Source: an uncultured Prevotellaceae bacterium
Lineage (GTDB): Bacteria > Bacteroidota > Bacteroidia > Bacteroidales > Bacteroidaceae
Length of the DNA stretch: 41,187 bases
Reading direction: 5' to 3'
Assembly: GCA_900315075.1 (NCBI GenBank)
Contig: OMXV01000035.1
Location: 1 to 41,187, forward strand
Position numbers and translations under genes: made by a program. A model generated the notes under the pieces. The model searched no databases. It was not told where the DNA came from and saw nothing but the letters and a program-made list of their open reading frames with translations. Below are positions 8,514 to 17,036 of the stretch, one piece after another; the stretch's first letter is position 1; each line of letters starts with the position of its first letter.

Positions 8514-10823
8514 ATGAGAAAATTTTTATCTTTTATTTTTGGAATGGTGCTCCTATCACTACTCCCCCAAAATGCGTGGTGCCAGGAAGCGTATGCTGTT
8601 GTGTCAGGTGATGTAGGTACTTACACCTTCACATTCTATTATGATGAATTGAAAGATAGTAGGGAGGGACAAATCTTTAGTACAGATGAGATTCAGGTCG
8701 GTGAATTTAACCAGTATCCTTCATGGGTAAACATTAATAACAATAGGGTTACTACGAGTATACCATATGTACAATATGTTGTTTTTGACCCGTCATTTGC
8801 TGATGCACGTCCAACATCCACATCTTACTGGTTTTTTGGAATGAATGTGATAAGTATAGAAGGCTTACAATATTTGAATACATCTGAAGTGACAGATATG
8901 TCCCATATGTTTTATTGGTGTTCAGAATTAAAAGAAGTTGATCTTAGTCATTTCAATACTTCAAATGTGAAAAGAATGGATTCGATGTTCGGTGATTGTT
9001 ATAGCCTTACCAGTCTCGATTTTAGCAACTTTGATTGTTCAAGTTTAGAGAATTGGGGATTGAGTGGTTGTTGGGGGATGTTCAATTGTTGTAGATCTCT
9101 TAAATCTGTCACTATAGCAGAAGGTCTGTCTTTTTCTACATACGAATGTGAGCAAGTAGGCACTCCTGAGGATCCTTGTGTCATCAATTATCCTGAAGGC
9201 TATGACTTTGGGGTGGATACTTCTGGCGACTATTTCGAATGGTGTTCTGGCTATTTCAAGTTGGGTAATGCTTATATTCCTACTTCTGTTACACCTACTG
9301 AGAAAGAAGCGTATGCTGTATATAATAATGGCACTTTTACCTTTTATTATGATGATTTGAAATCAACTCGTGAAGGCCAGGTTTATGAAACGGACGAATT
9401 TAATCAATATGGATTTGCTAAATGGATAAACTGGAATGGAAACACCGAAGTACAAACCTTAACAGACGTAAATAAGGTTGTTATAGATCCATCATTTGCA
9501 GATGCCCGTCCCACAAAAACTGCAAGTTGGTTTAAAGATATGAGCAGCTTGACAACTATTGAGGGATTGGAATACTTGAACACATCGAATGTTGAAGAAA
9601 TGTCGATGATGTTCTATGGCTGTAGTAGCTTGACAGATATTGATTTAAGCCATTTTGATACTTCTAAGGTTTTCAATATGATGAATATGTTTGCTTATTG
9701 CACTAGTTTACAAGAACTTGACTTAAGAAATTTCGATACATCCAACGTGGAAAATATGAATCAGATGTTTTCGGGGTGCAGTAACCTGAAGAGTATCAAT
9801 TTGAGTAGTTTTAATACTTCAAAAGTGGAAGGTTTCCTTTATACTTTTGCATATTGTAGTAGTTTGGAAACACTCGATGTCAGCAATTTTGACACATCTA
9901 AAGCTACTGGTGCTTATTTTTGGACTGATTCATCAGGAATGTTCGTTGGTTGTGCTAACCTTAAAACCCTAAGTATCTCTTCCACTATGAGTAATCTCAA
10001 TAATGATGCTTGTGAAGAAGTTGGTACTGTTGAGAAACCTTGTCTCATCATTGCTCCCGAAGGCTTTGATTATGGTGTTGATACTTCTGGCAACTATTTC
10101 CAATGGAAGTCTGGCTATTTCACGCTTGGTAACACTACTCCATTGGTAACTCTCAGCAACGGTGACAATGAGGTTCCTCTGAGCGAGTACGACGGCATGA
10201 CGGTGGATGTGGAGTTAGAGGAATACACCTGCCAGCCCGAGAAATGGTATTCCCTCTGCGTCCCCTTCGATATCAGCGCAGAGCAGTTGAAGGAAGCCTT
10301 CGGCGACGATGTGGATATTCAGGAAATGACAGGTTGCGCATGGAACGCCTCCGAACAGATATTGGATATGAATTTCAATAAAGTGACAGAAGTGCTGGCT
10401 GGCAGACCTTATCTACTTAGAGTGGCAGGTGCTGTAGATGCTCCACAATTTGATGGCGTTACCATCAATAGCGACGACCCGCTTACACTCAACTTTGGCA
10501 ACTGCACAATGACAGGTGTACTCAATGCCACACCGCTCCCATTGGGTGATAAGAGCTATTTGTTTATCATCAACAACAAGTTCTACTATCCTGCTACCAC
10601 CAATCCACTGCCCGCAATGCGTTGCTACTTCCATCTGTTAGGTGATGCTGCACAGGCCAACAGCATTGCACTGAACATGGAGGATGATGCTGATGGTATC
10701 GTGTCGGTCATTTCCGACCAGGCAGCTGATTCCCGTATATATTACTCAGTACAGGGCGTTTCCACCACTCGCCCAACACATGGTATCTATATTAATAATG
10801 GTAAGAAAGTAGTCATCAAGTAA
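8514..10823 (+). CDS. secreted BspA-like protein with DUF285 repeats and sorting-like tail
   Basis: This is a surface or secreted protein. Residues 1-23 are a signal peptide ending in NAWCQ. Two duplicated blocks follow (about 25-265 and 264-532), each starting with EAYAV ... FTFYYDDLK, carrying DUF285 leucine-rich repeats of the type LDLSNFDTSNVxxMxxMFxxCxSL, and closing with PEGYDFGVDTSG ... GYFKLGN. Residues ~545-720 are a module common in Prevotella secreted proteins (EKWYSLCVPFDISAEQLKEAF). The tail YYSVQGV ... GIYINNGKKVVIK is the sorting-like domain shared with three other proteins here. The DUF285 part is clearly more AT-rich than the part after about 10140, so the gene looks like a fusion of a transferred repeat region to a native tail. 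Function is probably adhesion, by analogy with BspA. Confidence 0.85.
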   Translation: MRKFLSFIFGMVLLSLLPQNAWCQEAYAVVSGDVGTYTFTFYYDELKDSREGQIFSTDEIQVGEFNQYPSWVNINNNRVTTSIPYVQYVVFDPSFADARPTSTSYWFFGMNVISIEGLQYLNTSEVTDMSHMFYWCSELKEVDLSHFNTSNVKRMDSMFGDCYSLTSLDFSNFDCSSLENWGLSGCWGMFNCCRSLKSVTIAEGLSFSTYECEQVGTPEDPCVINYPEGYDFGVDTSGDYFEWCSGYFKLGNAYIPTSVTPTEKEAYAVYNNGTFTFYYDDLKSTREGQVYETDEFNQYGFAKWINWNGNTEVQTLTDVNKVVIDPSFADARPTKTASWFKDMSSLTTIEGLEYLNTSNVEEMSMMFYGCSSLTDIDLSHFDTSKVFNMMNMFAYCTSLQELDLRNFDTSNVENMNQMFSGCSNLKSINLSSFNTSKVEGFLYTFAYCSSLETLDVSNFDTSKATGAYFWTDSSGMFVGCANLKTLSISSTMSNLNNDACEEVGTVEKPCLIIAPEGFDYGVDTSGNYFQWKSGYFTLGNTTPLVTLSNGDNEVPLSEYDGMTVDVELEEYTCQPEKWYSLCVPFDISAEQLKEAFGDDVDIQEMTGCAWNASEQILDMNFNKVTEVLAGRPYLLRVAGAVDAPQFDGVTINSDDPLTLNFGNCTMTGVLNATPLPLGDKSYLFIINNKFYYPATTNPLPAMRCYFHLLGDAAQANSIALNMEDDADGIVSVISDQAADSRIYYSVQGVSTTRPTHGIYINNGKKVVIK

Positions 10824-10846
10824 CAAATAAATAAAAACATCATAAT

Positions 10847-11032
10847 ATGAAAAAAAGTAGTGTAAATACAGAACTGCATCGTCAGTATGAGGCACCAAGG
10901 ACAAAGGTGCTCCAGATGGCAGCCGAGCAGACAATTTTGGCTGGTAGTGGAGAGATTCTCACAAGTGTGGAAACACATCTGAAAGACCTCGGTGGATATG
11001 CCGGAGGTGGGGATCCCGCATTGGCAGAATAA
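10847..11032 (+). CDS. small 61-residue protein behind the BspA-like gene
   Basis: The ORF starts 23 bases after the BspA-like stop and ends just before a terminator, so the two genes probably share a transcript. The protein has no signal peptide. Its core, YEAPRTKVLQMAAEQTILAGSG, resembles many short Bacteroidales proteins with the pattern Y-x-x-P, a hydrophobic stretch, E-x-x-IL-x-GSG and an acidic end; it closes GGYAGGGDPALAE. No function can be assigned. The Gly-rich C-terminus and the location next to a secreted protein are noted without interpretation. A chance ORF is the alternative, but the pattern and the tight placement between stop and terminator argue against it. Confidence 0.7.
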   Translation: MKKSSVNTELHRQYEAPRTKVLQMAAEQTILAGSGEILTSVETHLKDLGGYAGGGDPALAE

Positions 11033-11053
11033 GGATTTAATACTTTCAAAAAT

Positions 11054-11093
11054 AAAGAGGGGGAGGTGTCTGATGGCACATCCCCCTTCTTTC
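11054..11093 (+). terminator. rho-independent-like terminator after the small ORF
   Basis: AAAGAGGGGGA and TCCCCCTTCTTT pair with a single bulge around an ~18-base loop and are followed by T-rich sequence. It closes the transcript of the BspA-like gene and the 61-residue ORF. Confidence 0.75.
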
Positions 11094-11136
11094 AATACTT
11101 TTAATAATGTAGGGAGTGGATTAAACGGGTGAAGAA

Positions 11137-11246
11137 GTAATGTCCTTTAACCCCTTTTTAACACCCTTATAACTCCCCTTTGACTACTTTTCAATCTTTC
11201 ATTTTCAACCCTCAATTCTCAATCCTCAATCCTCAATCCTCAATCT
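11137..11246 (+). repeat. composite interspersed repeat, copy B
   Basis: The head GTAATGTCC is followed by four 11-base units (CCTTTAACCCC at 11144, then 11155, 11166 and 11177), then TTTTCAATC and CCTCAAT-type heptamers up to 11246. The order matches copy A at 6371 and the inverted copy C at 16858. With the octamer array at 11255 and a non-repetitive stretch to 11445 it fills the 413-base gap between two genes; no gene was found there. Confidence 0.85.
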
Positions 11247-11254
11247 GATGATTA

Positions 11255-11342
11255 GTTGACAAGTAAACAAGTTGACAAGTAAACAAGTTGACGAGTTGAC
11301 AAGTAAACGAGTTGACAAGTAAACAAGTTGACGAGTTGACAA
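11255..11342 (+). repeat. eleven tandem 8-base repeats (GTTGACAA/GTAAACAA)
   Basis: The 88 bases divide exactly into eleven octamers of the form GTTGACAA, GTAAACAA, GTTGACGA or GTAAACGA. The variants follow a higher-order pattern (mostly alternating), which suggests growth by duplicating pairs or triples. An isolated inverse segment (AACTCGTCAACTT) lies at about 14733-14745. Confidence 0.92.
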
Positions 11343-11445
11343 GATATATGTTTTTGTCCTTATCGAGGCTGTGGTATTGTCTGTACTTCTGAACTCCTGT
11401 AACTCCAAATTCAATCTTCAATCCTTAATTTTCAATCTTCAATTT

Positions 11446-13083
11446 TCAATCCTCAACGATCACTTTCTTCCCCTTGTGGATATAGACGCCTTTGGTTGGG
11501 TTTGTTACTCTTACACCCGTGAGGGAATAATAAGCGTCGTCGCGGGTATCAGATGCTATGCTACTGATGCCTGTCACACCTTCTTCAAAGGAGATGCCTA
11601 CGATATTGGCATTTCCATTGAGGATGGAAGTGGGGATTTGCAGATAGGCACTGTTGGCAGCGATGTCTGTAGCCGACTCTAAGCGGATGAAATAAGGACT
11701 GCTGCTGTCGGTCCTTGATGGATTGAGGATGAAATTGGAATATTCGCCTTCGGTAGGTTCCACCTGCTTCGTCTCTGTCACACCTTTCAGCATATTAAGT
11801 GCGTATTCGTATGAAGTGCAATAAGGCACTTTATAGGTGCCGGGTATGCCTTTCAGGAATAGTCCTGTGCCTGCCTTCGCCTCGTTGACATGTTGCACGG
11901 TGATGGTTTGTGTAGCGGTATTATAGCTTGTGGCGATATAGGCTTGGAATGCTGTCAGACCACTGAAGTCGAGGTCATTGTTGGAGCAATAGGTGCACAT
12001 ACCGTTGTCGGCGATAGTAATGCTTTCGCCCTGGTTCACTCCCTCGGTGGCATCACCACCTTCTACCCACATACAAGAGTAGGTGATGCGGTAGGTGATT
12101 TTGTCGATAAGGGTGGCTGCGCCAGTGTTGATGTCCACCTCATAGAGGGCGGTGTCGTACTTGCCATTGGTTTTCCAGTCTTTGTCGGAGAGTGGACCAT
12201 AGGACCCCCATTCATTGTAGCCCATGCCGTTGTTCACAAAACCGTTCCAGTAGAGCTTGCCCGTATTTTTATCGAAGCAGGCAGCCTGGCGCTTGAACTG
12301 TGACTGTACGCCAGAGTGTTCGAATTTGTTGTGGAATACCTGATAACCATCTTCATCTGTGGTCCATTCGCCCATCATCAAACCTGTTGTGGCGTCGAAC
12401 TCCACAAGTGTGCCGCTGGATGTCATCGAGAAAATACGTCCTTCTGGAGAAATGGCGAGGAAGACGAAGTTGTCGTAGTAAAGCCCTGGGGTAATGGGGG
12501 TGAGCTCCATCGTATTGAGGTCGATTGTACAGAGGCAGTAGCCTGCATCCACTTCCTCGTCAGGACTCAGTCCTGTCTCGAATGTCACGGGGATGTTAGT
12601 GAGATGGAAGAGCCCATAGACTTTACCGTCTGTAGGATTATATGCCAAACCACGGGATTCGAGGTTGGCAGACTTCGGATAGATTTTCTGGGAAACCATC
12701 AGACCTGTCTCAAGGTCCCAGAGGCGTACCACAAACTCCATCTCTTGGTCTTCGTTCTCGTGTGAGAAGATGGTATATAGCATGCCGTCATAGTAGAGGG
12801 CACCGGAGTTACCGTATTGCAAGTTGTTGTCAGTAAGCTGTACGGGTATACTCACGCTGTTGCCTGTCACCTGCATGGAAAACACTCCTTGGTCGGTCTT
12901 GAAGATAGCTTTTCCTTGTTCGGCATCCCAACCGATGTAGTAGTTGTGCTGGTCATATTCATCCTCGCTATCGTAGCGCATGTTGTTTTTCAAACCTCGT
13001 AGTTCTACGTTTTGGGCAAAGAGATAGACAGGGAGGCATAGCAGCATTAAAATTGCAACTGACAGTTTGTGTTGGTTGTGCAT
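11446..13083 (-). CDS. secreted propeller-like protein with sorting-like tail, function unknown
   Basis: This 545-aa protein has a signal peptide (LSVAILMLLCLPVYLFAQ, cleavage near residue 23). Residues ~35-345 contain repeated short motifs of the beta-propeller kind, for example YNPTDGKVYGLF, CTIDLNTMELTPI, EFDATTGLMMGEW, DKNTGKLYWNG and YEVDINTGAATLIDKI. A module around 360-490 precedes the tail YYSLTGVRV ... GVYIHKGKKVIVED, the same sorting-like ending as in the GH53, BspA-like and amylase proteins. No catalytic motif is recognised. It lies 87 bases behind the DUF1846 gene on the same strand, without a visible promoter of its own. Its last codons run into 7-base repeats, so the stop codon is inside the repeat. 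Confidence 0.75.
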   Translation of the reverse strand: MHNQHKLSVAILMLLCLPVYLFAQNVELRGLKNNMRYDSEDEYDQHNYYIGWDAEQGKAIFKTDQGVFSMQVTGNSVSIPVQLTDNNLQYGNSGALYYDGMLYTIFSHENEDQEMEFVVRLWDLETGLMVSQKIYPKSANLESRGLAYNPTDGKVYGLFHLTNIPVTFETGLSPDEEVDAGYCLCTIDLNTMELTPITPGLYYDNFVFLAISPEGRIFSMTSSGTLVEFDATTGLMMGEWTTDEDGYQVFHNKFEHSGVQSQFKRQAACFDKNTGKLYWNGFVNNGMGYNEWGSYGPLSDKDWKTNGKYDTALYEVDINTGAATLIDKITYRITYSCMWVEGGDATEGVNQGESITIADNGMCTYCSNNDLDFSGLTAFQAYIATSYNTATQTITVQHVNEAKAGTGLFLKGIPGTYKVPYCTSYEYALNMLKGVTETKQVEPTEGEYSNFILNPSRTDSSSPYFIRLESATDIAANSAYLQIPTSILNGNANIVGISFEEGVTGISSIASDTRDDAYYSLTGVRVTNPTKGVYIHKGKKVIVED

Positions 13084-13170
13084 AGATTTTGGTTTTGAGT
13101 GGTTGGAAAGATGGTTAGTGTTCTTTGGTCTGCAATAGATGGATGCTGCGACGGCGTAATTTTCAATTTT

Positions 13171-14637
13171 CTATGGTCTCTTCCTGATTGGCTCGCATGT
13201 GAGGTCGCAGCCGAGTTTCTTAAGGATTTTGCGGTCGATTTCACTCAGCATTACAGTGCAGTGTATCTGGCAGCCGCGCAAAAGGGGAAGACTTTCCAAT
13301 GCACGGCGGCAGTTGTCGTCATGAGGTGAAAGTACGGAGAGGGCTACCAATACCTCGTCGGTATGAAGACGTGGGTTGCGGCCGCCCAAATATTCGATTT
13401 TTGTCTTTTGGATAGGTTCAATCATACTTTGTGGAATGAGCTTGACCTCATGGTCGATGCCTGCCAGATGTTTGGTGGCATTGAGCAAAAGGGCAGCACA
13501 ACAGCCAAGTAGCGGACTCGATTGCGAGGTGATGATAGTGCCATCCTCTAATTCAATGGCGGCAGAGGTATGACCGCTTGTCTCCTTGCGTTCAAGGGCT
13601 GCAACGGTTGTACGGCGGTCGGTAGTGCTGATTTTCAACTGGTTGAAGAGCATTTGGATTTTGTGTACCTCGCTGTCGTTGCAGGCACCATCGGCCAGTT
13701 TGTTGGTGGCAGCATAGTAGCGGCGGATAATCTCGTCCTTGGAGGCTTTGCAGCACACCTCGTCGTCGCAGATGCAGAAACCCACCATATTGACACCCAT
13801 GTCTGTGGGCGACTTGTAGGGATTCTCACCGTAGATACCCTCGAAGAGGGCGTTGAGCACAGGGTATATCTCGATGTCGCGGTTGTAGTTGATGGCCACC
13901 TTGCCGTAAGCATCCAGGTGGAACGGGTCAATCATATTGACATCGTTGAGGTCGGCAGTGGCGGCTTCGTAGGCAACATTGACGGGATGTTTCAGGGGAA
14001 GACTCCATACGGGGAAGGTCTCAAACTTGGCATAGCCGGCATGAACACCGCGTTTATTCTCACCATAGAGTTGGCTGAGGCAGACAGCCATCTTGCCGCT
14101 GCCAGGACCAGGGGCGGTGACAACAACCAATGGACGCTCGGTCTCCACAAACTCATTTTTGCCGAAGCCGTTGTCGGAGGCTATCAGTGCCACGTTATGG
14201 GGATAGCCTTCGATTAGGTAGTGGATATAGGTTTTGATGCCCATCCGCTGAAGCCGCTGGCGGTAGAGGTCGGCGGCTTGCTGACCAGTGTAGTGGGTAA
14301 TAACCACGGAACCCACCATAAATCCACGCTTCTGAAACTCGGTGCGCAGTCGTAGTACGTCTTCGTCGTAGGTGATGCCAAGGTCAGCACGCATCTTGTT
14401 TTTTTCTATGTCCTCAGCGCTGATGACAATCACGATTTCGATGCTGTCGCAGAGTTTTTGAAGCATAGAGAGTTTGCTGTCGGGTTTGAAGCCGGGAAGC
14501 ACCCGAGAGGCATGATGGTCATCGAAGAGCTTGCCGCCCAATTCCATATACAATTTGCCGTCAAACTGTGAAATGCGCTCTCTGATGTGCTCCGACTGTA
14601 TCCGCACATATTTGTCGTTATCAAAACCGATTCTCAT
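13171..14637 (-). CDS. DUF1846 (UPF0371) family protein
   Basis: This 488-aa cytoplasmic protein has the full DUF1846 length and composition: MRIGFDNDKYVRIQSEHIRERI at the start, LYMELGGKLFDDHHASRVLPGF near 29-50, and the Gly-rich loop VTAPGPGSGKMAVCLSQLYG near 173-192, reminiscent of a nucleotide-binding loop. The reaction is not established. The ATG at 14637 lies ~112 bases downstream of a full consensus promoter, and the leader carries octamer repeats. It may be co-transcribed with the propeller-like gene behind it. The codon use looks like that of the neighbouring starch genes. Confidence 0.9.
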   Translation of the reverse strand: MRIGFDNDKYVRIQSEHIRERISQFDGKLYMELGGKLFDDHHASRVLPGFKPDSKLSMLQKLCDSIEIVIVISAEDIEKNKMRADLGITYDEDVLRLRTEFQKRGFMVGSVVITHYTGQQAADLYRQRLQRMGIKTYIHYLIEGYPHNVALIASDNGFGKNEFVETERPLVVVTAPGPGSGKMAVCLSQLYGENKRGVHAGYAKFETFPVWSLPLKHPVNVAYEAATADLNDVNMIDPFHLDAYGKVAINYNRDIEIYPVLNALFEGIYGENPYKSPTDMGVNMVGFCICDDEVCCKASKDEIIRRYYAATNKLADGACNDSEVHKIQMLFNQLKISTTDRRTTVAALERKETSGHTSAAIELEDGTIITSQSSPLLGCCAALLLNATKHLAGIDHEVKLIPQSMIEPIQKTKIEYLGGRNPRLHTDEVLVALSVLSPHDDNCRRALESLPLLRGCQIHCTVMLSEIDRKILKKLGCDLTCEPIRKRP

Positions 14638-14643
14638 GAGTGT

Positions 14644-14683
14644 TGAGTTTATAAGTTTTTGAGTTTATGAATTTATGAGTTAT
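14644..14683 (-). repeat. five degenerate 8-base repeats in the DUF1846 leader
   Basis: On the plus strand TGAGTTTA, TAAGTTTT, TGAGTTTA, TGAATTTA and TGAGTTAT follow each other without gaps. The array lies between the promoter and the start codon of the DUF1846 gene, so it would be transcribed into its 5' leader. Confidence 0.75.
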
Positions 14684-14755
14684 TTGTTCTGATGCCTAAC
14701 GTCTAAAATCTGTATCATTTAAAACAATCAACTCGTCAACTTTTAAATTAAAGTG

Positions 14756-14787
14756 CAAAAATACGCAAAAACATTTAATTACTCAAA
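14756..14787 (-). promoter_or_regulatory. Bacteroidetes-type promoter for the DUF1846 gene
   Basis: On the minus strand TTTG (plus 14784-14787), 20 bases, and TATTTTTG followed by C (plus 14756-14763) match the consensus fully. The leader to the ATG at 14637 is about 110 bases. Confidence 0.75.
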
Positions 14788-14863
14788 AATATGTGGGAAA
14801 ATAATGAAACTTAACAAAAGATACTGCATTTTAGTTTTAATGCGAACGAATCAAACCTATAAG

Positions 14864-14920
14864 GAAAAAACAGAGGCACAGAGATAAAAATTCTCAGTGC
14901 CTCTGTGTGTCTGTGTTTTT
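14864..14920 (-). terminator. strong hairpin terminating the starch arm behind the susA-like gene
   Basis: ACAGAGGCACAGAGA (14870-14884) and TCTCAGTGCCTCTGT (14892-14906) form a long stem with one mismatch. In the minus direction it is followed by GTTTTTTCC, a good T run, and it begins just after the stop of the susA-like gene. It marks the 3' end of the minus-strand starch arm. The T run at 14915-14920 on the plus strand would let it work in both directions. Confidence 0.85.
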
Positions 14921-14928
14921 TATAATCA

Positions 14929-16821
14929 TTAGAACTCGATAATCAGCGTCTGGCGTGGGCGCAGGCTGATATCGTGGTCAAGGCGGACGGAGCGTTGGGT
15001 GATGACGTCGCGGGCTGTGGTAGTTTGACCGATGACTTCCGCATAGCGCGCTACTTCGAGCTTGGCGGGTGCGGTGGTGCCGTTAAGAATGGTCAGCACC
15101 GTCTTGCCTTGGTATCGACGGGCGATGACATAGACACCCTTCCAGGGGATGAACTGCGTCTGACGGCCCTTGATGATGACATCGTTGCCCTGTCGCCAGT
15201 GAAGCAGACGGCTGCACCAGTTAAACATGTCGTTTTCGGCTTTTGTGCGTCCTTCAGCAGTGAAGGCATTCTTCTTGTCGCCCGGAAAACCGCCGGGGAA
15301 GTCTTTGCGCACATTGCCGTCGGTCACTTCCTTGGTGCCATTCATCAGAATCTCGGTGCCGTAATAGAGTTGCGGTGTGCGGTTGATGGTAAGTAGCAAC
15401 GCTAAGGCTTGTTTTAGGGCGAGGGAGTCCTTGCCATTGCCAAGGAAACGGTCGGTATCGTGGTTTTCGATGAATGCCATGACGCTCGATGGGTTAGGGT
15501 AGAGGTAGTCATAGACAAGGCTGTTATAGATGCGGTTGAGGCCATTCCACCAGCCGTCGGTCTCCTCGTTCTTGGCCTGACTGAGTTTTTCGAAGAAGCT
15601 GAAGTCCATCACGGTTTTCAGATAGGAGTTGTGGTCGCTTAGGCGCGAGTCCTTCTGCCAGGCAGCAGTGTAGGCGGGTTCGGTGACCCAAGTCTCTCCC
15701 ACAGTGTTGAAATTGGGGTACTCCTCGTCGATGGTTTTCATCCACCGTGCCATACCCTCGGCATCGGCATAAGGGTATGTGTCCATGCGGATGCCATCGA
15801 TTCCAACAGTCTCTATCCACCAGATGCTGTTCTGTATGAGGTAATTCATCACATGTTGATTGCGCTGGTTGAGGTCAGGCATGGTGGGTACAAACCACCC
15901 CTCGGTAGTTTCACGAAGATCGACTTCTGAGGCGTAGGGGTCCATCACAGGGGTGAGCTTATAACTGGTCTGAAGAAATGATGTGCCTCTTGGGTCGGAG
16001 GTGCCCCCCGATTGCTCTAACCATTCAGGTAGATTAAACCAGTCTTTCGAGGGCATGTCTTTTACCCAAGGGTGGTCAAAACCACAGTGGTTGAAAATCA
16101 TGTCCATTACCACTTTCAGACCGTGCTGGTGGGCCTCATCGATAAGTCGGCGGTATTCGTCGTTGGTGCCGAAACGGGGGTCCACCTTGTAGTAGTCGGT
16201 GGTGGCATAACCGTGGTAGGTGCTGAAACCGTTAGCATCGGGAGAGTTGTTCTCTAATACGGGGGTGAACCACAGAGCGGTGACACCTAACTCATTGAAG
16301 TAGTCTAAATGCTGACGGATGCCCTCAAGGTCGCCGCCATGGCGCAGACTGGGCTGGCTACGGTCGTTCTTGTAGGTCATCATGCCTTTGATTTGGTCAT
16401 TGGCATCGCTGCCGCTGGCGAAACGGTCGGGCATGAGCATATAGAGCACGTCGGCATTCGTGAAACCCATGTGTCGGTCACCGCTCATCTCACGTTGAAG
16501 CAGTGGAAATTTCACTTTCTGCGTGCGACGGCCGTCTTTCAGGGAAATGGTCATCTCACCGGGTTGTGCCCCGCTGAGGTTCAGATAGACAAGCAGATAG
16601 TTGGGGCTGTCGAGTTGAACGACGCTATCCACCTGCACACCGGGATAATCCACGCTCACAGTAGCGTTTTTCACGTCCTGACCATACACCATCAGTTGTA
16701 GCGATGGGTTTTTCATGCCAACAAACCAGTTGGCGGGTTCGATGTGGTCTATTTTCATGGCTGCTTTCATCGTGCTGGTGATGCAGAGCATCAGACCGAT
16801 TAATAATAGTAGTCTTTTCAT
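14929..16821 (-). CDS. susA: neopullulanase/cyclomaltodextrinase, GH13, SusA-like
   Basis: This periplasmic enzyme hydrolyses pullulan, cyclodextrins and maltodextrins imported by SusC. It has 630 aa (B. theta SusA about 617) and a signal peptide at 1-20 (MKRLLLLIGLMLCITSTMKA). The N-terminal cyclomaltodextrinase-type beta domain covers about 23-110, then the GH13 barrel: nucleophile Asp347 in GIRMDTY, acid/base Glu376 in VGETWV, stabilising Asp455 in IENHDTDRF, and a C-terminal beta domain to 630. There is no lipobox, so it is probably soluble in the periplasm. It is the last gene of the minus-strand arm, 215 bases behind the pullulanase gene, a gap holding a composite repeat. Confidence 0.92.
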   Translation of the reverse strand: MKRLLLLIGLMLCITSTMKAAMKIDHIEPANWFVGMKNPSLQLMVYGQDVKNATVSVDYPGVQVDSVVQLDSPNYLLVYLNLSGAQPGEMTISLKDGRRTQKVKFPLLQREMSGDRHMGFTNADVLYMLMPDRFASGSDANDQIKGMMTYKNDRSQPSLRHGGDLEGIRQHLDYFNELGVTALWFTPVLENNSPDANGFSTYHGYATTDYYKVDPRFGTNDEYRRLIDEAHQHGLKVVMDMIFNHCGFDHPWVKDMPSKDWFNLPEWLEQSGGTSDPRGTSFLQTSYKLTPVMDPYASEVDLRETTEGWFVPTMPDLNQRNQHVMNYLIQNSIWWIETVGIDGIRMDTYPYADAEGMARWMKTIDEEYPNFNTVGETWVTEPAYTAAWQKDSRLSDHNSYLKTVMDFSFFEKLSQAKNEETDGWWNGLNRIYNSLVYDYLYPNPSSVMAFIENHDTDRFLGNGKDSLALKQALALLLTINRTPQLYYGTEILMNGTKEVTDGNVRKDFPGGFPGDKKNAFTAEGRTKAENDMFNWCSRLLHWRQGNDVIIKGRQTQFIPWKGVYVIARRYQGKTVLTILNGTTAPAKLEVARYAEVIGQTTTARDVITQRSVRLDHDISLRPRQTLIIEF

Positions 16822-16857
16822 ATTGAAGAGGAGTTAAAAGGGGGTTAGGGAGACTAT

Positions 16858-16935
16858 ATTATTGAAGATTGAAAAATGAAAAGTAGTTAAAGAGTAGTTA
16901 AAGGGGAGTTAAATAGGAGTTAAAGGGACAAATGC
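16858..16935 (-). repeat. composite interspersed repeat, copy C (inverted)
   Basis: Read on the minus strand: TTTGTCC head, four 11-base units (CCCTTTAACTC, CTATTTAACTC, CCCTTTAACTA, CTCTTTAACTA), then CTTTTCATTTTTCAATCTTC, the same order as copies A and B. It lies between the pullulanase and susA-like genes. Relative to the downstream gene it has the same orientation as copy A, in which the heptamer end faces the next start codon. Confidence 0.85.
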
Positions 16936-16994
16936 TAAATTGATTTGAGAATTGAAGATAGAGATTCACAGGGACAATCGGTAGAGATAGGGAA

Positions 16995-17020
16995 AGGTAA
17001 TCTCTTACCTCTCACCTCTT
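16995..17020 (-). repeat. 26-base repeat behind the pullulanase stop (copy 1)
   Basis: The 26 bases here are identical to 21418-21443. Both start about 15-17 bases behind the stop codon of a gene in the starch arm (pullulanase here, malQ there). The core is TCTTACCTCTCACCTCTT. It is itself built of ACCTCT-type short units. Confidence 0.85.
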
Positions 17021-17036
17021 ACCTCTGATTATCCTC

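Noticed and set aside
11226-11421. Two short ORFs rich in Leu, Ser, Thr and Val in the octamer array
   Set aside because: The repetitive protein is a direct translation of the 8-base repeats; there is no start context or conserved ending.
13570-14217. 215-residue ORF opposite the DUF1846 gene
   Set aside because: It is a shadow of a well-conserved gene with a consensus promoter; the antisense product matches no family I know.
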